Origin: Melastoma dodecandrum | Taxonomy: Eukaryota > Streptophyta > Magnoliopsida > Myrtales > Melastomataceae | Length of the DNA stretch: 64,000 bases | Reading direction: 5' to 3' | Assembly: GCA_029817715.1 (NCBI GenBank) | Contig: JARUPY010000090.1 | Coordinates: 2,046,001 to 2,110,000 of the forward strand | In this document: piece after piece, positions 37,823-46,425 of the stretch | Layout: every line of letters starts with the position of its first letter | Numbering within the stretch: the stretch's first letter is position 1 | Translations under genes and position numbers: made by a program | The notes under the pieces: model-generated | The model's input: only the letters and a program-made list of their open reading frames with translations | What the model was told of the DNA's origin: nothing | Database searches by the model: none

Positions 37823-38218
37823 ATGGCACGCGTCACGGTTGAAGATTGTGTCGACAAGGTTGAGAACCGCTTCGAGCTCGTCCTGGTGGCGAGCCACAGG
37901 GCGCGGATGATCGCGTCGGGCTCTCCCCTGACGGTCGATCGCGACAACGACAAGAATCCCGTCGTCGCGCTGCGCGAGATCGCCGACACGACTCAGGTGC
38001 CGGAAGATCTGAAGGAGGACTTCATCCACTCGCTGCAGAAGCAGGTCGAGGTCGACGAGCCCGAGGCCGAGGTCGTTCCGGCGCTGTCGTCGGCGCCCGC
38101 CGCCGCGCAGTCCGACGCGCCGACCGACGTCACGTTCGATCGCATGACCGAGGAAGACCTCCTGCGCGGTCTCGAAGGCCTCGTCCCGCCGGCGGCGAGC
38201 GACGACGACGGCGAGTAG
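37823..38218 (+). CDS. rpoZ: RNA polymerase omega subunit
   Basis: A 131-residue omega subunit, which stabilises the beta-prime subunit and forms part of the ppGpp site 1. The conserved core opens [21 protein letters not shown] and continues through RARMIASG and [10 protein letters not shown]. The C-terminal extension is acidic and longer than in E. coli, as usual in alphaproteobacteria. The gene sits directly upstream of the ppGpp synthetase gene, an order conserved across the group and matching their functional link. Confidence 0.96.
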   Translation: MARVTVEDCVDKVENRFELVLVASHRARMIASGSPLTVDRDNDKNPVVALREIADTTQVPEDLKEDFIHSLQKQVEVDEPEAEVVPALSSAPAAAQSDAPTDVTFDRMTEEDLLRGLEGLVPPAASDDDGE

Positions 38219-38347
38219 CTCTTCGTCCATCACTCGTGAATTGGACGACGTGACGCGCTGCCCTCTATTCCGGCGGCGCGTCAGATGGATCATATGTGGG
38301 GCACGCCGGCTACCGGCCCTACAGAAAGGGCGGACAAGACCACCGCC

Positions 38348-40555
38348 ATGATGCGTCAGTACGAGCTGGTCGAGCGGGTCAGACGCTACAACCCGCAGAC
38401 CGACGAGGTCATGCTCAACCGCGCCTATGTGTACGCCATGAAGGCGCATGGCGCGCAGGTCCGCGCGTCCGGCGATCCGTTCTTCTCGCATCCGCTCGAG
38501 GTCGCGGCGATCCTCACCGACCTCAAGCTCGACGACGCCACCATCGTGGCTGCCGTTCTGCACGACGTCATCGAGGACACGGAATCGACCCGCGAGGAGA
38601 TCGACCGGCTGTTCGGTCACGAGATCGGCACGCTCGTCGAAGGCCTGACCAAGCTCAAGCGGCTCGATCTCGTCTCCAAGCGCGCCGTCCAGGCGGAGAA
38701 TTTCCGCAAGCTGCTGCTGGCCATCGCCGCCGACGTGCGCGTGCTGCTCGTCAAGCTCGCGGACCGGCTGCACAACATGCGCACGATCCAGTACATGGCG
38801 CCGGAGAAGCGCGCGCGCATCGCCGAGGAGACGCTCGACATCTATGCGCCGCTGGCCGGACGCATGGGCATGCAGCGGCTGCGCGACGAGCTCGAGGATC
38901 TGGCCTTTCGCGCGCTGAAGCCCGACGCCTACGCGGCCATCGAGGCGCGGCTCGACGACATCGGTCAGCGCAACGGGCTGCGCATCAAGGCCATCGAGAT
39001 CGAGATCACCGCCGCGCTCGCCGCCGACGGGATCAAGGCCGACGTCGAGGGTCGTCAGAAGACGCCCTATTCGGTGTGGCGGAAGATGGAGCGCAAACAG
39101 ATCGCCTTCGAGCAGATGTCGGACATCTTCGGCTTCCGCATCCTCGTCGGCACCGTCGCCGAGTGCTACCGCGCGGTCGGCGTGCTCCACACCAAATGGC
39201 CGACCGTCCCCGGCCGCTTCAAGGACTACATCTCGACGCCGAAGCCCAACGACTACCGCTCGATCCACACGACGGTGGTGGGTCCGGGGCGCCAGCGCGT
39301 CGAGATGCAGGTGCGCACCCACGCGATGCACGCGATCGCCACCAACGGCATCGCCGCGCATGTCTTCTACAAGGAGGGTCGCACGCACGAAGGCGCCGCG
39401 ATGACCGGCGAGAGCCGCGCCTTCCAATGGCTGCGGCGCACCATCGAGTCGCTGGCCGAGGGATCCTCACCGGAGGAGTTTCTCGAGCACACCAAGCTCG
39501 AGCTGTTCCTCGACCAGGTCTTCTGCTTCACGCCGAACGGGCGGCTGATCGCGCTTCCCAAGGGCGCGACGACGATCGACTTCGCCTACGCCGTCCACAC
39601 CGACGTCGGCAATTCCGCGGTGGGCGCCAAGATCAACGGCCATGCCGCGCCGCTGCTCACCGAGCTGCAGAACGGCGACGAGGTCGAGATCATCCGTCAG
39701 TCCGACCATGTGCCGCCGGCGGTCTGGGAGACGCTGGTGCTCACCGGCAAGGCGCGCGCGGCGATCCGCCGGGCGACCCGCGAGGCGATGCGCGCGCAAT
39801 ATGCGACGCTCGGGCGGCAGATCGTCGCCCGCGCCTTCGAGCGCGCCGGTCGTCCCTATGCGGAGGACAAGCTCAAGGCGGCGCTGCCGCGGTTCGCGCG
39901 CCAGAGCGTCGACGACGTGCTCGCCGCCGTCGGGCGGGGCGAGCTCTTTTCCGGCGACGTGCTCAAGGCCGTGCATCCCGAGATCGCCGAGGACCGCAAG
40001 TCGGTGGTGCCTCGCTCGCAACCCAACAACGGCTGGTTCGGCCTGCAGGCCAACCCTAACCTCTTGTTCCACGTGCCCGGCGTCGGCGAGGAGGTCGACT
40101 GGAAGATCATGGCGAAGGACGGGCTCAGCCCCGACCTGCCGGTGCGCTTCGCGCCGAACGGCGGCGCCGTGCCGGGCGACCGCATCGTCGGCATCTTCGA
40201 GCCCAACAAGTCGATCACCGTCTATCCGATCCAGTCGCCCGACCTGAAGGCCTTCGACGAGCAGCCGGAGCGCTGGCTCGACGTGCGCTGGGACATCGGC
40301 GAGGGCGAGCGGCCGTTCTTCCCGGCGAAGCTGCAGATCACCGCGATCAACGAGCCCGGCACGCTCGGCGCGATCGCGACCGTCATGGGCGAGAACGGCG
40401 CCAACATCGACAATGTGTCGATGGCCCCCATCTCCAAGGACCAGAGGTCGATCACCCTCGATGTCGAGGTGACCGACCTGAAGCATCTCTCGACGATCGT
40501 GTCGCAGCTTCGCGCGCGGCCGACCGTCAGCAAGGTCGAGCGTGTGAATGGCTAA
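38348..40555 (+). CDS. rsh: Bifunctional (p)ppGpp synthetase/hydrolase
   Basis: The single long RelA/SpoT homologue, which makes and degrades (p)ppGpp. The 735-residue product has an HD hydrolase domain with FFSHPLEVA and HDVIEDT, both intact, a synthetase domain with [19 protein letters not shown], a TGS domain ([16 protein letters not shown]) and a C-terminal ACT domain. Both activities are therefore expected. The start [11 protein letters not shown] at 38348 matches the usual start of alphaproteobacterial Rsh; an ATG at 38285 is also in frame and cannot be excluded. It overlaps pdxJ by eight bases. Confidence 0.95.
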   Translation: MMRQYELVERVRRYNPQTDEVMLNRAYVYAMKAHGAQVRASGDPFFSHPLEVAAILTDLKLDDATIVAAVLHDVIEDTESTREEIDRLFGHEIGTLVEGLTKLKRLDLVSKRAVQAENFRKLLLAIAADVRVLLVKLADRLHNMRTIQYMAPEKRARIAEETLDIYAPLAGRMGMQRLRDELEDLAFRALKPDAYAAIEARLDDIGQRNGLRIKAIEIEITAALAADGIKADVEGRQKTPYSVWRKMERKQIAFEQMSDIFGFRILVGTVAECYRAVGVLHTKWPTVPGRFKDYISTPKPNDYRSIHTTVVGPGRQRVEMQVRTHAMHAIATNGIAAHVFYKEGRTHEGAAMTGESRAFQWLRRTIESLAEGSSPEEFLEHTKLELFLDQVFCFTPNGRLIALPKGATTIDFAYAVHTDVGNSAVGAKINGHAAPLLTELQNGDEVEIIRQSDHVPPAVWETLVLTGKARAAIRRATREAMRAQYATLGRQIVARAFERAGRPYAEDKLKAALPRFARQSVDDVLAAVGRGELFSGDVLKAVHPEIAEDRKSVVPRSQPNNGWFGLQANPNLLFHVPGVGEEVDWKIMAKDGLSPDLPVRFAPNGGAVPGDRIVGIFEPNKSITVYPIQSPDLKAFDEQPERWLDVRWDIGEGERPFFPAKLQITAINEPGTLGAIATVMGENGANIDNVSMAPISKDQRSITLDVEVTDLKHLSTIVSQLRARPTVSKVERVNG

Positions 40556-41294
40556 GCTCAGGCTCGGGATCAACGTCGATCACGTGGCGACCGTGCGCAA
40601 CGCGCGCGGCGGTCTGGTGCCGGATCCGGTGCGCGCCGCCCGGCTGGCGGTCGCCGCCGGCGCCGACGGCATCACGGCGCATCTGCGCGAGGATCGCCGC
40701 CACATCCGCGACGACGACATGCGGCGGCTGAAGGCCGAGATCGACGCGCCGCTCAATTTCGAGATGGCGGCGACCGACGAGATGGTCGGCATCGCCATCG
40801 CCACCCGCCCGCACGCGGCGTGCATCGTGCCGGAGAAGCGCAGCGAGCGCACGACGGAGGGCGGCCTCGACGTGATCGGCGGCCACGATCACCTGAAGCG
40901 CGCCACGACCGAGCTCTCCAAGGTCGGCATCCGCGTCTCGCTGTTCATCGAGCCGACCGCCCATGCGGTGCAGGCCGCCCGCTCGATCGGCGCGCCGGTC
41001 GTCGAGCTGCATACGGGGGCCTGGTGCGAGACGCTGGCGCATGGCGAGAGCGAGCGCGCCGCGCACGAGTTCGAGCGCCTCACCCTCGCGGCGCGCGAGG
41101 CCGCGCGCCAGGGCATCGAATGCCATGCCGGCCACGGGCTCGACTACGACAGCGCGCGGACGATCGCGGGTCTGCCGGAGATCATGGAACTGAACATCGG
41201 CCATTTCCTCGTCGGCGAGGCGATCTTCGTCGGGCTCGAGGCCTCGATCAGGGCGATGCGCGCGGCGATGGACGAGGGCAGGGCCGGCCGATGA
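40548..41294 (+). CDS. pdxJ: Pyridoxine 5'-phosphate synthase
   Basis: Closes the ring of vitamin B6 from 1-deoxyxylulose 5-phosphate and 3-amino-1-hydroxyacetone phosphate. The 248-residue TIM-barrel protein opens with [19 protein letters not shown], which carries the catalytic histidine, and has the conserved HLREDRRHI and [10 protein letters not shown] motifs. It overlaps rsh upstream and acpS downstream (ATGA), so it is in the middle of a tightly packed operon. Confidence 0.97.
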   Translation: MAKLRLGINVDHVATVRNARGGLVPDPVRAARLAVAAGADGITAHLREDRRHIRDDDMRRLKAEIDAPLNFEMAATDEMVGIAIATRPHAACIVPEKRSERTTEGGLDVIGGHDHLKRATTELSKVGIRVSLFIEPTAHAVQAARSIGAPVVELHTGAWCETLAHGESERAAHEFERLTLAAREAARQGIECHAGHGLDYDSARTIAGLPEIMELNIGHFLVGEAIFVGLEASIRAMRAAMDEGRAGR

Positions 41295-41719
41295 TCGTCG
41301 GCATCGGCACCGATCTCTGCGACATCACCCGCGTCGCGCAATCGCTGGAGCGCTTCGGCGAGCGGTTCGTGCACCGCTGCTTCACCGAGGTCGAGCGGCG
41401 CCGGTCGGACGCGCGGGCCGGGCGCGCCGCCTCCTACGCCAAGCGCTTCGCGGCCAAGGAAGCCTGCGCCAAGGCGCTCGGCACCGGCATCCGCGACGGC
41501 GTCGCGTGGCGCGACATGGGCGTCGTCAACCTGCCGTCCGGCAAGCCGACGATGGCGCTGACCGGCGGCGCCGCGCGGCGGCTCGCCGCCCTGATGCCGC
41601 CGGGCCACGAGCCCCTGATCCATCTCGCGATCACCGACGAGCACCCGCTGGCGCAGGCCTTCGTGGTGATCGAGGCGGTGCCGATGGCGGCTAAATCGAA
41701 CATCGAAAAAGGCGCCTAA
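41291..41719 (+). CDS. acpS: Holo-[acyl-carrier-protein] synthase
   Basis: Transfers the 4'-phosphopantetheine arm from CoA to acyl-carrier protein. The 142-residue product has the magnesium site in [12 protein letters not shown] and the second motif [15 protein letters not shown]. The start overlaps the pdxJ stop (ATGA). lepB follows after 95 bases. Confidence 0.96.
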   Translation: MIVGIGTDLCDITRVAQSLERFGERFVHRCFTEVERRRSDARAGRAASYAKRFAAKEACAKALGTGIRDGVAWRDMGVVNLPSGKPTMALTGGAARRLAALMPPGHEPLIHLAITDEHPLAQAFVVIEAVPMAAKSNIEKGA

Positions 41720-41814
41720 AGCCGAAGGCGGCGGCGCTATACCCGACAAAGGTCGCGTGGTAGGACGCGCCTTCGCCGCGCCGCGCGTGCCGGCCAAGCA
41801 GAGACGAAGCGGGA

Positions 41815-42636
41815 ATGAGCAAACCGGTAGGGCTGGAAGACGGTGGCACGGACGCCGCCAAGGAGGCCAAACAGCAGGGCGGCGTCTTCGAATTCATCAA
41901 GGTCGTGGTCCAGGCGCTGCTCATCGCGCTCGTCGTCCGCACCTTCCTGTTCCAGCCGTTCAACATCCCGTCCGGCTCGATGATCCCCACGCTTCTCGTC
42001 GGCGACTTCCTGTTCGTCTCGAAATATTCGTACGGGTTCTCGCGCTTCTCGTTCCCGAACACGGAGCCGTTGTTCCACATCCCGTGGGAGGACGTGATCA
42101 AGGACCGCATCTTCGCGTCGCCGCCGAAGCAGGGCGACGTGATCGTCTTCAAGCTGCCGCGCGACAACACGACCGACTACATCAAGCGGCTGATCGGCAT
42201 GCCCGGCGACACCGTCCAGATGAAGGAGGGGCGCCTCTACATCAACGGCAAGATCGTGCCGCGCGAGCCGATCGCCAAGGTGCGCACCGAGGACTTCTAC
42301 GGCCACGAGACCGACGTGCCGACCTACACCGAGACGCTGCCCAACGGCGTCAAGCACACGATCATCGAGATCCAGGGCGACACCGGCTTCACCGACAACA
42401 CCGACGTCTTCAAGGTGCCGCCGAACCATTACTTCATGATGGGCGACAACCGCGACAACTCGACCGATTCCCGCGTCCCGCCTGACCAGGGCGGCGTCGG
42501 CTACGTGCCGTTCGAGAACCTGATCGGCCGCGCCGAAGTCATCTTCTTCTCCGTGAAGCAGGGCGATTCCGCGTGGAAGGTCTGGGAATGGCCGTGGACC
42601 GTGCGCTGGCAGCGGATGTTCAGACCGGTCCATTGA
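41815..42636 (+). CDS. lepB: Signal peptidase I
   Basis: Removes signal peptides from exported proteins at the outer face of the inner membrane. The 273-residue product has one membrane anchor at about residues 27-45, the catalytic serine in FNIPSGSMIPTL and the catalytic lysine in DYIKRLIGMPGD, and the conserved box GDNRDNSTDSR. It overlaps rnc by 49 bases, so expression of the two is linked. Confidence 0.96.
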   Translation: MSKPVGLEDGGTDAAKEAKQQGGVFEFIKVVVQALLIALVVRTFLFQPFNIPSGSMIPTLLVGDFLFVSKYSYGFSRFSFPNTEPLFHIPWEDVIKDRIFASPPKQGDVIVFKLPRDNTTDYIKRLIGMPGDTVQMKEGRLYINGKIVPREPIAKVRTEDFYGHETDVPTYTETLPNGVKHTIIEIQGDTGFTDNTDVFKVPPNHYFMMGDNRDNSTDSRVPPDQGGVGYVPFENLIGRAEVIFFSVKQGDSAWKVWEWPWTVRWQRMFRPVH

Positions 42637-43325
42637 CGACGCCCGACCTCGCCGCGCTGGAGGCCAGTCTCGGCCACACGTTCCGGGATCGCGCGACGCT
42701 GGTCACCGCGCTGACCCACATCGGCGCGGCGTCGAGCCGCCCGGCGAGCTACCAGCGTCTCGAGTTCCTCGGCGACCGCGTCCTCGGCCTGGCGATCGCC
42801 GACATGCTCTACGCGGCCTTCCCACATGCCGACGAGGGCGACCTGTCGCGCCGCCTGGCCGATCTCGTGCGCCGCGAGAGCTGCGCCGAGGTCGCCAACG
42901 ACTGGGGCGTCGCGGCGCACATCCGCCTCGCGGCCGGCGAGCGCGCCAGCGCCACGCTGCGGCAGGCGATCCTCGGCGACGTCTGCGAGGCGATCATCGG
43001 CGCCGTCTATCTCGACGGAGGTCTCGCGGCTGCGCGAGGACTCGTGCAACGATCTTTCGCCGGCCGCATGCGGGCGCCGCGTCGCCTGCGCGACGCCAAG
43101 ACCACGCTACAGGAATGGGCGCAGGCGCGGGGTCGCCAGATCCCCGTCTACCGCGAGATCGCGCGTCAGGGTCCGCAGCACGCGCCGGAATTCACGGTCG
43201 CCGTGACGATCGCCGGCTACGACGAGGCCGAGGCCAGGGGTTCGTCGAAGCGCATCGCCGAGCAGGCCGCCGCCGCGGCCTTCCTGGCGCGCGAGGGCGT
43301 CGCTCTGGCCGGAGCCGGCGCATGA
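42588..43325 (+). CDS. rnc: Ribonuclease III
   Basis: Cuts double-stranded RNA in rRNA and mRNA processing. The 245-residue product has the RNase III signature YQRLEFLGDRVLGL, the second acidic motif GDVCEAIIGAVYLDGG, and a C-terminal double-stranded RNA-binding domain (about residues 175-240). The start is uncertain: ATG 42588 has GGAAGG about seven bases upstream; a TTG at 42633 overlapping the lepB stop would give a shorter protein beginning TTPDLAALE. Rnc followed by era is the common bacterial order. Confidence 0.95.
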   Translation: MAVDRALAADVQTGPLTTPDLAALEASLGHTFRDRATLVTALTHIGAASSRPASYQRLEFLGDRVLGLAIADMLYAAFPHADEGDLSRRLADLVRRESCAEVANDWGVAAHIRLAAGERASATLRQAILGDVCEAIIGAVYLDGGLAAARGLVQRSFAGRMRAPRRLRDAKTTLQEWAQARGRQIPVYREIARQGPQHAPEFTVAVTIAGYDEAEARGSSKRIAEQAAAAAFLAREGVALAGAGA

Positions 43326-44239
43326 GCGAGCCCTTGGTGAACGAAACCGACCGGCGCTGCGGCTTCGTCGCGCTGATCGGCGCGCCCAACGCCGGCAAGT
43401 CGACCCTCATCAACCAGGCCGTCGGCACCAAGGTGTCGATCGTCTCGCGCAAGGTGCAGACGACGCGGGCGCTGGTGCGCGGCATCGCGCTCGCCGGCGA
43501 CGCGCAGATCATCTTCGTCGACACGCCCGGCATCTTCGCGCCGAAGCGCCGGCTCGACCGCGCCATGGTCGCGACGGCCTGGGGCGGCGCCGGCGATGCC
43601 GACGTCGCCGCGCTCCTCGTCGACGCGCGCAAGCCCGATTCCGAGGAGACGGTCGCGATCCTCGACAGCCTCGCCAAGGTGAAGGCGCCGAAGGTGCTGG
43701 TGCTGAACAAGATCGACACGGTGCCGGCGGAAAGCCTGCTCGCCGTCGCCGCCAAGCTCAACGAGGGCGGGTTGTTCGGCGACACGTTCATGATCTCGGC
43801 GCTCAAGGGCCACGGCGTGCCGAAGCTGGTCGCGCGGCTCGCCGAGATGATGGCGCCCGGCCCCTGGCTCTACCCGGAGGACCAGGTGTCGGACGCGCCG
43901 CTGCGCTCGCTCGCCGCCGAGATCACCCGCGAGAAGCTGTTCGAGCGCCTGCACGACGAGCTGCCCTACCAGTCGACGGTCGAGACCGAGCTGTGGAAGG
44001 AGCAGCCCGACGGCTCCGCGCGCGTCGAGCAGACGATCTACGTGACCCGCGACAGCCACAAGAAGATCGTCATCGGCGAGGGCGGTCGCACCATCAAGGC
44101 GATCGGCTCGGCCGCGCGCAAGGAGATCATCGAAGCGGCCGAGCACAACATCCACTTGTTCCTGTTCGTGAAGGTGCGGCCCGACTGGGGCGACGATCCC
44201 GAGCGGTACCGGATGATGGGCCTCGACTTTTCGAAGTAG
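43322..44239 (+). CDS. era: GTPase Era
   Basis: A GTPase that binds the 3' end of 16S rRNA during maturation of the small subunit. The 305-residue product has the P-loop GAPNAGKSTL, the switch region DTPGIF, the NKID motif and a C-terminal KH domain (VIGEGGRTIKAIGSAARKEI). The start overlaps the rnc stop (ATGA). In many relatives recO follows era; here a reverse-strand oxidoreductase gene does. Confidence 0.97.
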   Translation: MSEPLVNETDRRCGFVALIGAPNAGKSTLINQAVGTKVSIVSRKVQTTRALVRGIALAGDAQIIFVDTPGIFAPKRRLDRAMVATAWGGAGDADVAALLVDARKPDSEETVAILDSLAKVKAPKVLVLNKIDTVPAESLLAVAAKLNEGGLFGDTFMISALKGHGVPKLVARLAEMMAPGPWLYPEDQVSDAPLRSLAAEITREKLFERLHDELPYQSTVETELWKEQPDGSARVEQTIYVTRDSHKKIVIGEGGRTIKAIGSAARKEIIEAAEHNIHLFLFVKVRPDWGDDPERYRMMGLDFSK

Positions 44240-44263
44240 CCGGTTCCAGCAGCAGGCAGCGAT

Positions 44264-45769
44264 CTAGGCGAGCATCTCTGCCGTCGGCGGCCCGTCATTC
44301 GCCAGCATGTCGAGGTAGCGGATCATCTCCGGATTGTGCCCGATGGCGCAGGCCGCCAACGCCTTCCCGCCGCGGATGTAGTAGGCGATGAAGTCGAGCT
44401 TGGCCGTCTCGCCTTTGATCTCGATGCGCTCCCAGTCCGGCGCGTAGCCGGCGTAGTCGAGCCGCTTGTCGCCCTGGTTCGACCAGAAGAACGGCGCTTC
44501 TCGGAACGGCGCCTCGTGCCCCATCATCGCCCGCGCGGCGTGACGCCCGTGCTGCTGGGCGAGCCGCCAATGCTCGATGCGCGCGACGCTGCCGCTGTGC
44601 GCCTCCGGGAAGGCGGCGATGTCGCCCGCGACCCAGACGCCCGGCGCCAGCTTCAGCATCGCGTCGACCTCGAGACCGCCGCTCGCATGTTTCGGCGCGT
44701 CGACGACGTCGACTTCCGGCGCCGCGCCGGCGCCGATCAGCACGAGGTCGGTGTCGAGCACCTCGCCCCCCTCGAGCCGCACGCCGGAGACCGAGATCTC
44801 GCCCTCGAACTTGGCGACCTTGCCGTGCACGAAGCGGACGCCCGTCCCCTCGTGGTGGATCTTGATCGCGGTCGCGACGTCGTCGCCGAACCGCGTCGCC
44901 AGCGGCAGCGGCTCCGGCGAGACGACCGTCGCGGAGAGGCCGCGCTTGGTGAGGAAGGCGGCGGCCTCGAGCCCGATGAAGCCGCCGCCGATCACCGCGA
45001 TCTTTGCGCCGGGCTGCGCCGCCGCGCTCAGCGCGACCGCGTCATCGAGACTGCGCAAGGTGAAGATGTTCGACAGCTCGCGGCCGGCGAAGGGCGGGAC
45101 GACCGCCTTGCTGCCGGTGGCGATCAGCAGCGCGTCGCCGACGATCTCGGTGCCGTTGGCGAGGGTCACCGTCCGCGTCTTCGGATCGATCCGCTTGGCC
45201 GGCCCCATGCGAACCTCGACGCCGTGATCGGCGAAGAAGGTCTTGTCGAGCACGACGGCCGACGCCGGGGTCTGCTTGGCGAGGAAGTTCTTGGACAGCT
45301 TGGGACGATCGTAGGGCTCGCCCGGCTCGCGCGCGACCGCGACGATCTTGCCGCCGAAGCCCTCGTCGCGCAGCGTCGTCACCGCGGCGACGGCGGCGGC
45401 GCCGGTCCCGACGATGACGAAGGTGCGCGAGTCCGCCCGCGCCGACGGCCTCGCGGCCGCCATCGGCTCGAGCGTGACGACGATCGACTCGCCTTCGGTG
45501 CGGATGGGATATTGCGCGAGCGCGTTGAGCGCCGGCGGCGCGACGAGCGCGCCGTCGCCGATGTCGAACGCCGCCTTGTGCCAGGGACAATAGAGCGTGT
45601 GTCCGCAGATCTCGCCCTTGGCCAACGGGGCGCCGTAGTGCGGGCAGGTGGCCTGGAAGGCGCGAAGCCCGTTCGCGTCGCGCACGAGCAGGACTTTCGC
45701 ATCCCCTTCGCCGATCTGGGTCATCCCCATGGGGATGTCCGCTTCGATCGCTCTTGCTTCTGCCGCCAT
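44264..45769 (-). CDS. Rieske-domain FAD/NAD(P) oxidoreductase (AIF-like)
   Basis: A 501-residue fusion. Residues about 10-100 form a Rieske 2Fe-2S domain with CPHYGAPL and CPWHKAAF as ligands. The rest is a pyridine nucleotide-disulphide oxidoreductase with FVIVGTGAAAVAA for FAD, KIAVIGGGFIGLEAA for NAD(P)H, VWVAGDIAAFP, and a C-terminal reductase domain. The layout equals the AIF-like Rieske proteins and resembles ferredoxin reductases of oxygenase systems, but no oxygenase is nearby and the acceptor is unknown. The ATG at 45769 has GAGGAG eight bases upstream. Confidence 0.93.
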   Translation of the reverse strand: MAAEARAIEADIPMGMTQIGEGDAKVLLVRDANGLRAFQATCPHYGAPLAKGEICGHTLYCPWHKAAFDIGDGALVAPPALNALAQYPIRTEGESIVVTLEPMAAARPSARADSRTFVIVGTGAAAVAAVTTLRDEGFGGKIVAVAREPGEPYDRPKLSKNFLAKQTPASAVVLDKTFFADHGVEVRMGPAKRIDPKTRTVTLANGTEIVGDALLIATGSKAVVPPFAGRELSNIFTLRSLDDAVALSAAAQPGAKIAVIGGGFIGLEAAAFLTKRGLSATVVSPEPLPLATRFGDDVATAIKIHHEGTGVRFVHGKVAKFEGEISVSGVRLEGGEVLDTDLVLIGAGAAPEVDVVDAPKHASGGLEVDAMLKLAPGVWVAGDIAAFPEAHSGSVARIEHWRLAQQHGRHAARAMMGHEAPFREAPFFWSNQGDKRLDYAGYAPDWERIEIKGETAKLDFIAYYIRGGKALAACAIGHNPEMIRYLDMLANDGPPTAEMLA

Positions 45770-45858
45770 GACCGCGCTCCTCGCAAATTGGAACGGGTCC
45801 AATCGACGAGGCGGCGGTGGGTTGCCTTGCGCGCCGCGGCGTCGCGGCGCGGTCGTGC

Positions 45859-46065
45859 TTAGTGGTGGTAGGGGTTGCCGCGCGCCTCGATCGCGTCCTG
45901 CTCCGCCGCCGCGATGGCGGCGTCGTGGTACCAGCCTTCGCCGCAGGTCGTGGCGACGGTCTTGGCCGCTTCGGTCTTGCGGGCCGGCGTGGCGCGGCCG
46001 AAGGCAACGACGTCGTCGTGGTGGTCGGCGGTCTCGCGGACCTGAGTGCCGTTATGCATGTCCAT
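45859..46065 (-). CDS. Small hypothetical protein, His-rich
   Basis: A 68-residue product of no recognised family. The ATG at 46065 has AAAGGG ten bases upstream. The sequence is hydrophilic with several histidines (DHHDD, WYHDA, and NPYHH at the end) and a single cysteine, so metal binding is possible but not shown. It is 89 bases upstream of the Rieske oxidoreductase gene on the same strand and may be in its operon. The assignment as a gene rests on the start context and composition. Confidence 0.5.
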   Translation of the reverse strand: MDMHNGTQVRETADHHDDVVAFGRATPARKTEAAKTVATTCGEGWYHDAAIAAAEQDAIEARGNPYHH

Positions 46066-46425
46066 GGTGTCGAACCCTTTCGTTTGTTCTGAAACCACAA
46101 TGCACGACACTGCCAATCGGCTAAGCAGATAGTTTTCGCAGCCCATTTCGTGAGCAGCTTGTTTGGGCAGGGGAGCGAACTCACAGGGTGTTGATGCCTT
46201 TTTCTCGCCGTATTCTGTTCTCTTTCTGTTCGACCTGGCGCTTCGTTTTCCGATGCTGTTGCGTGACTGCATCCTCCTCCAACAAGGTCGAAACCACGCC
46301 GCTGCCGCGCACGGGCGAGCCACTTTCGCAGCGCCGTCTTCCGGTGCCCAAAATTTCCACGTCGCTATAAGCGCCTTGCTGACGGCGCTTGACGGGACCC
46401 GGCGCTCAGCCCTGCTATCGCCGCC
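46066..46425. other. 360-base intergenic region upstream of glnE
   Basis: AT-richer than its surroundings, between a reverse-strand small gene and glnE. It holds the LexA-like box at 46217-46231 and a weak hairpin (GCGCC ... GGCGC, about 46371-46388) shortly before glnE. Short open frames here have no protein-like composition. Confidence 0.5.
46217..46231. promoter_or_regulatory. LexA-like box GTTC-N7-GTTC
   Basis: GTTC at 46217-46220 and again at 46228-46231, seven bases apart, is the alphaproteobacterial SOS box. It is about 195 bases upstream of glnE and about 150 bases upstream of the small reverse gene. Matches to this short pattern arise by chance about once or twice in a sequence this long, so its intergenic position is the only support. 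Confidence 0.3.
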
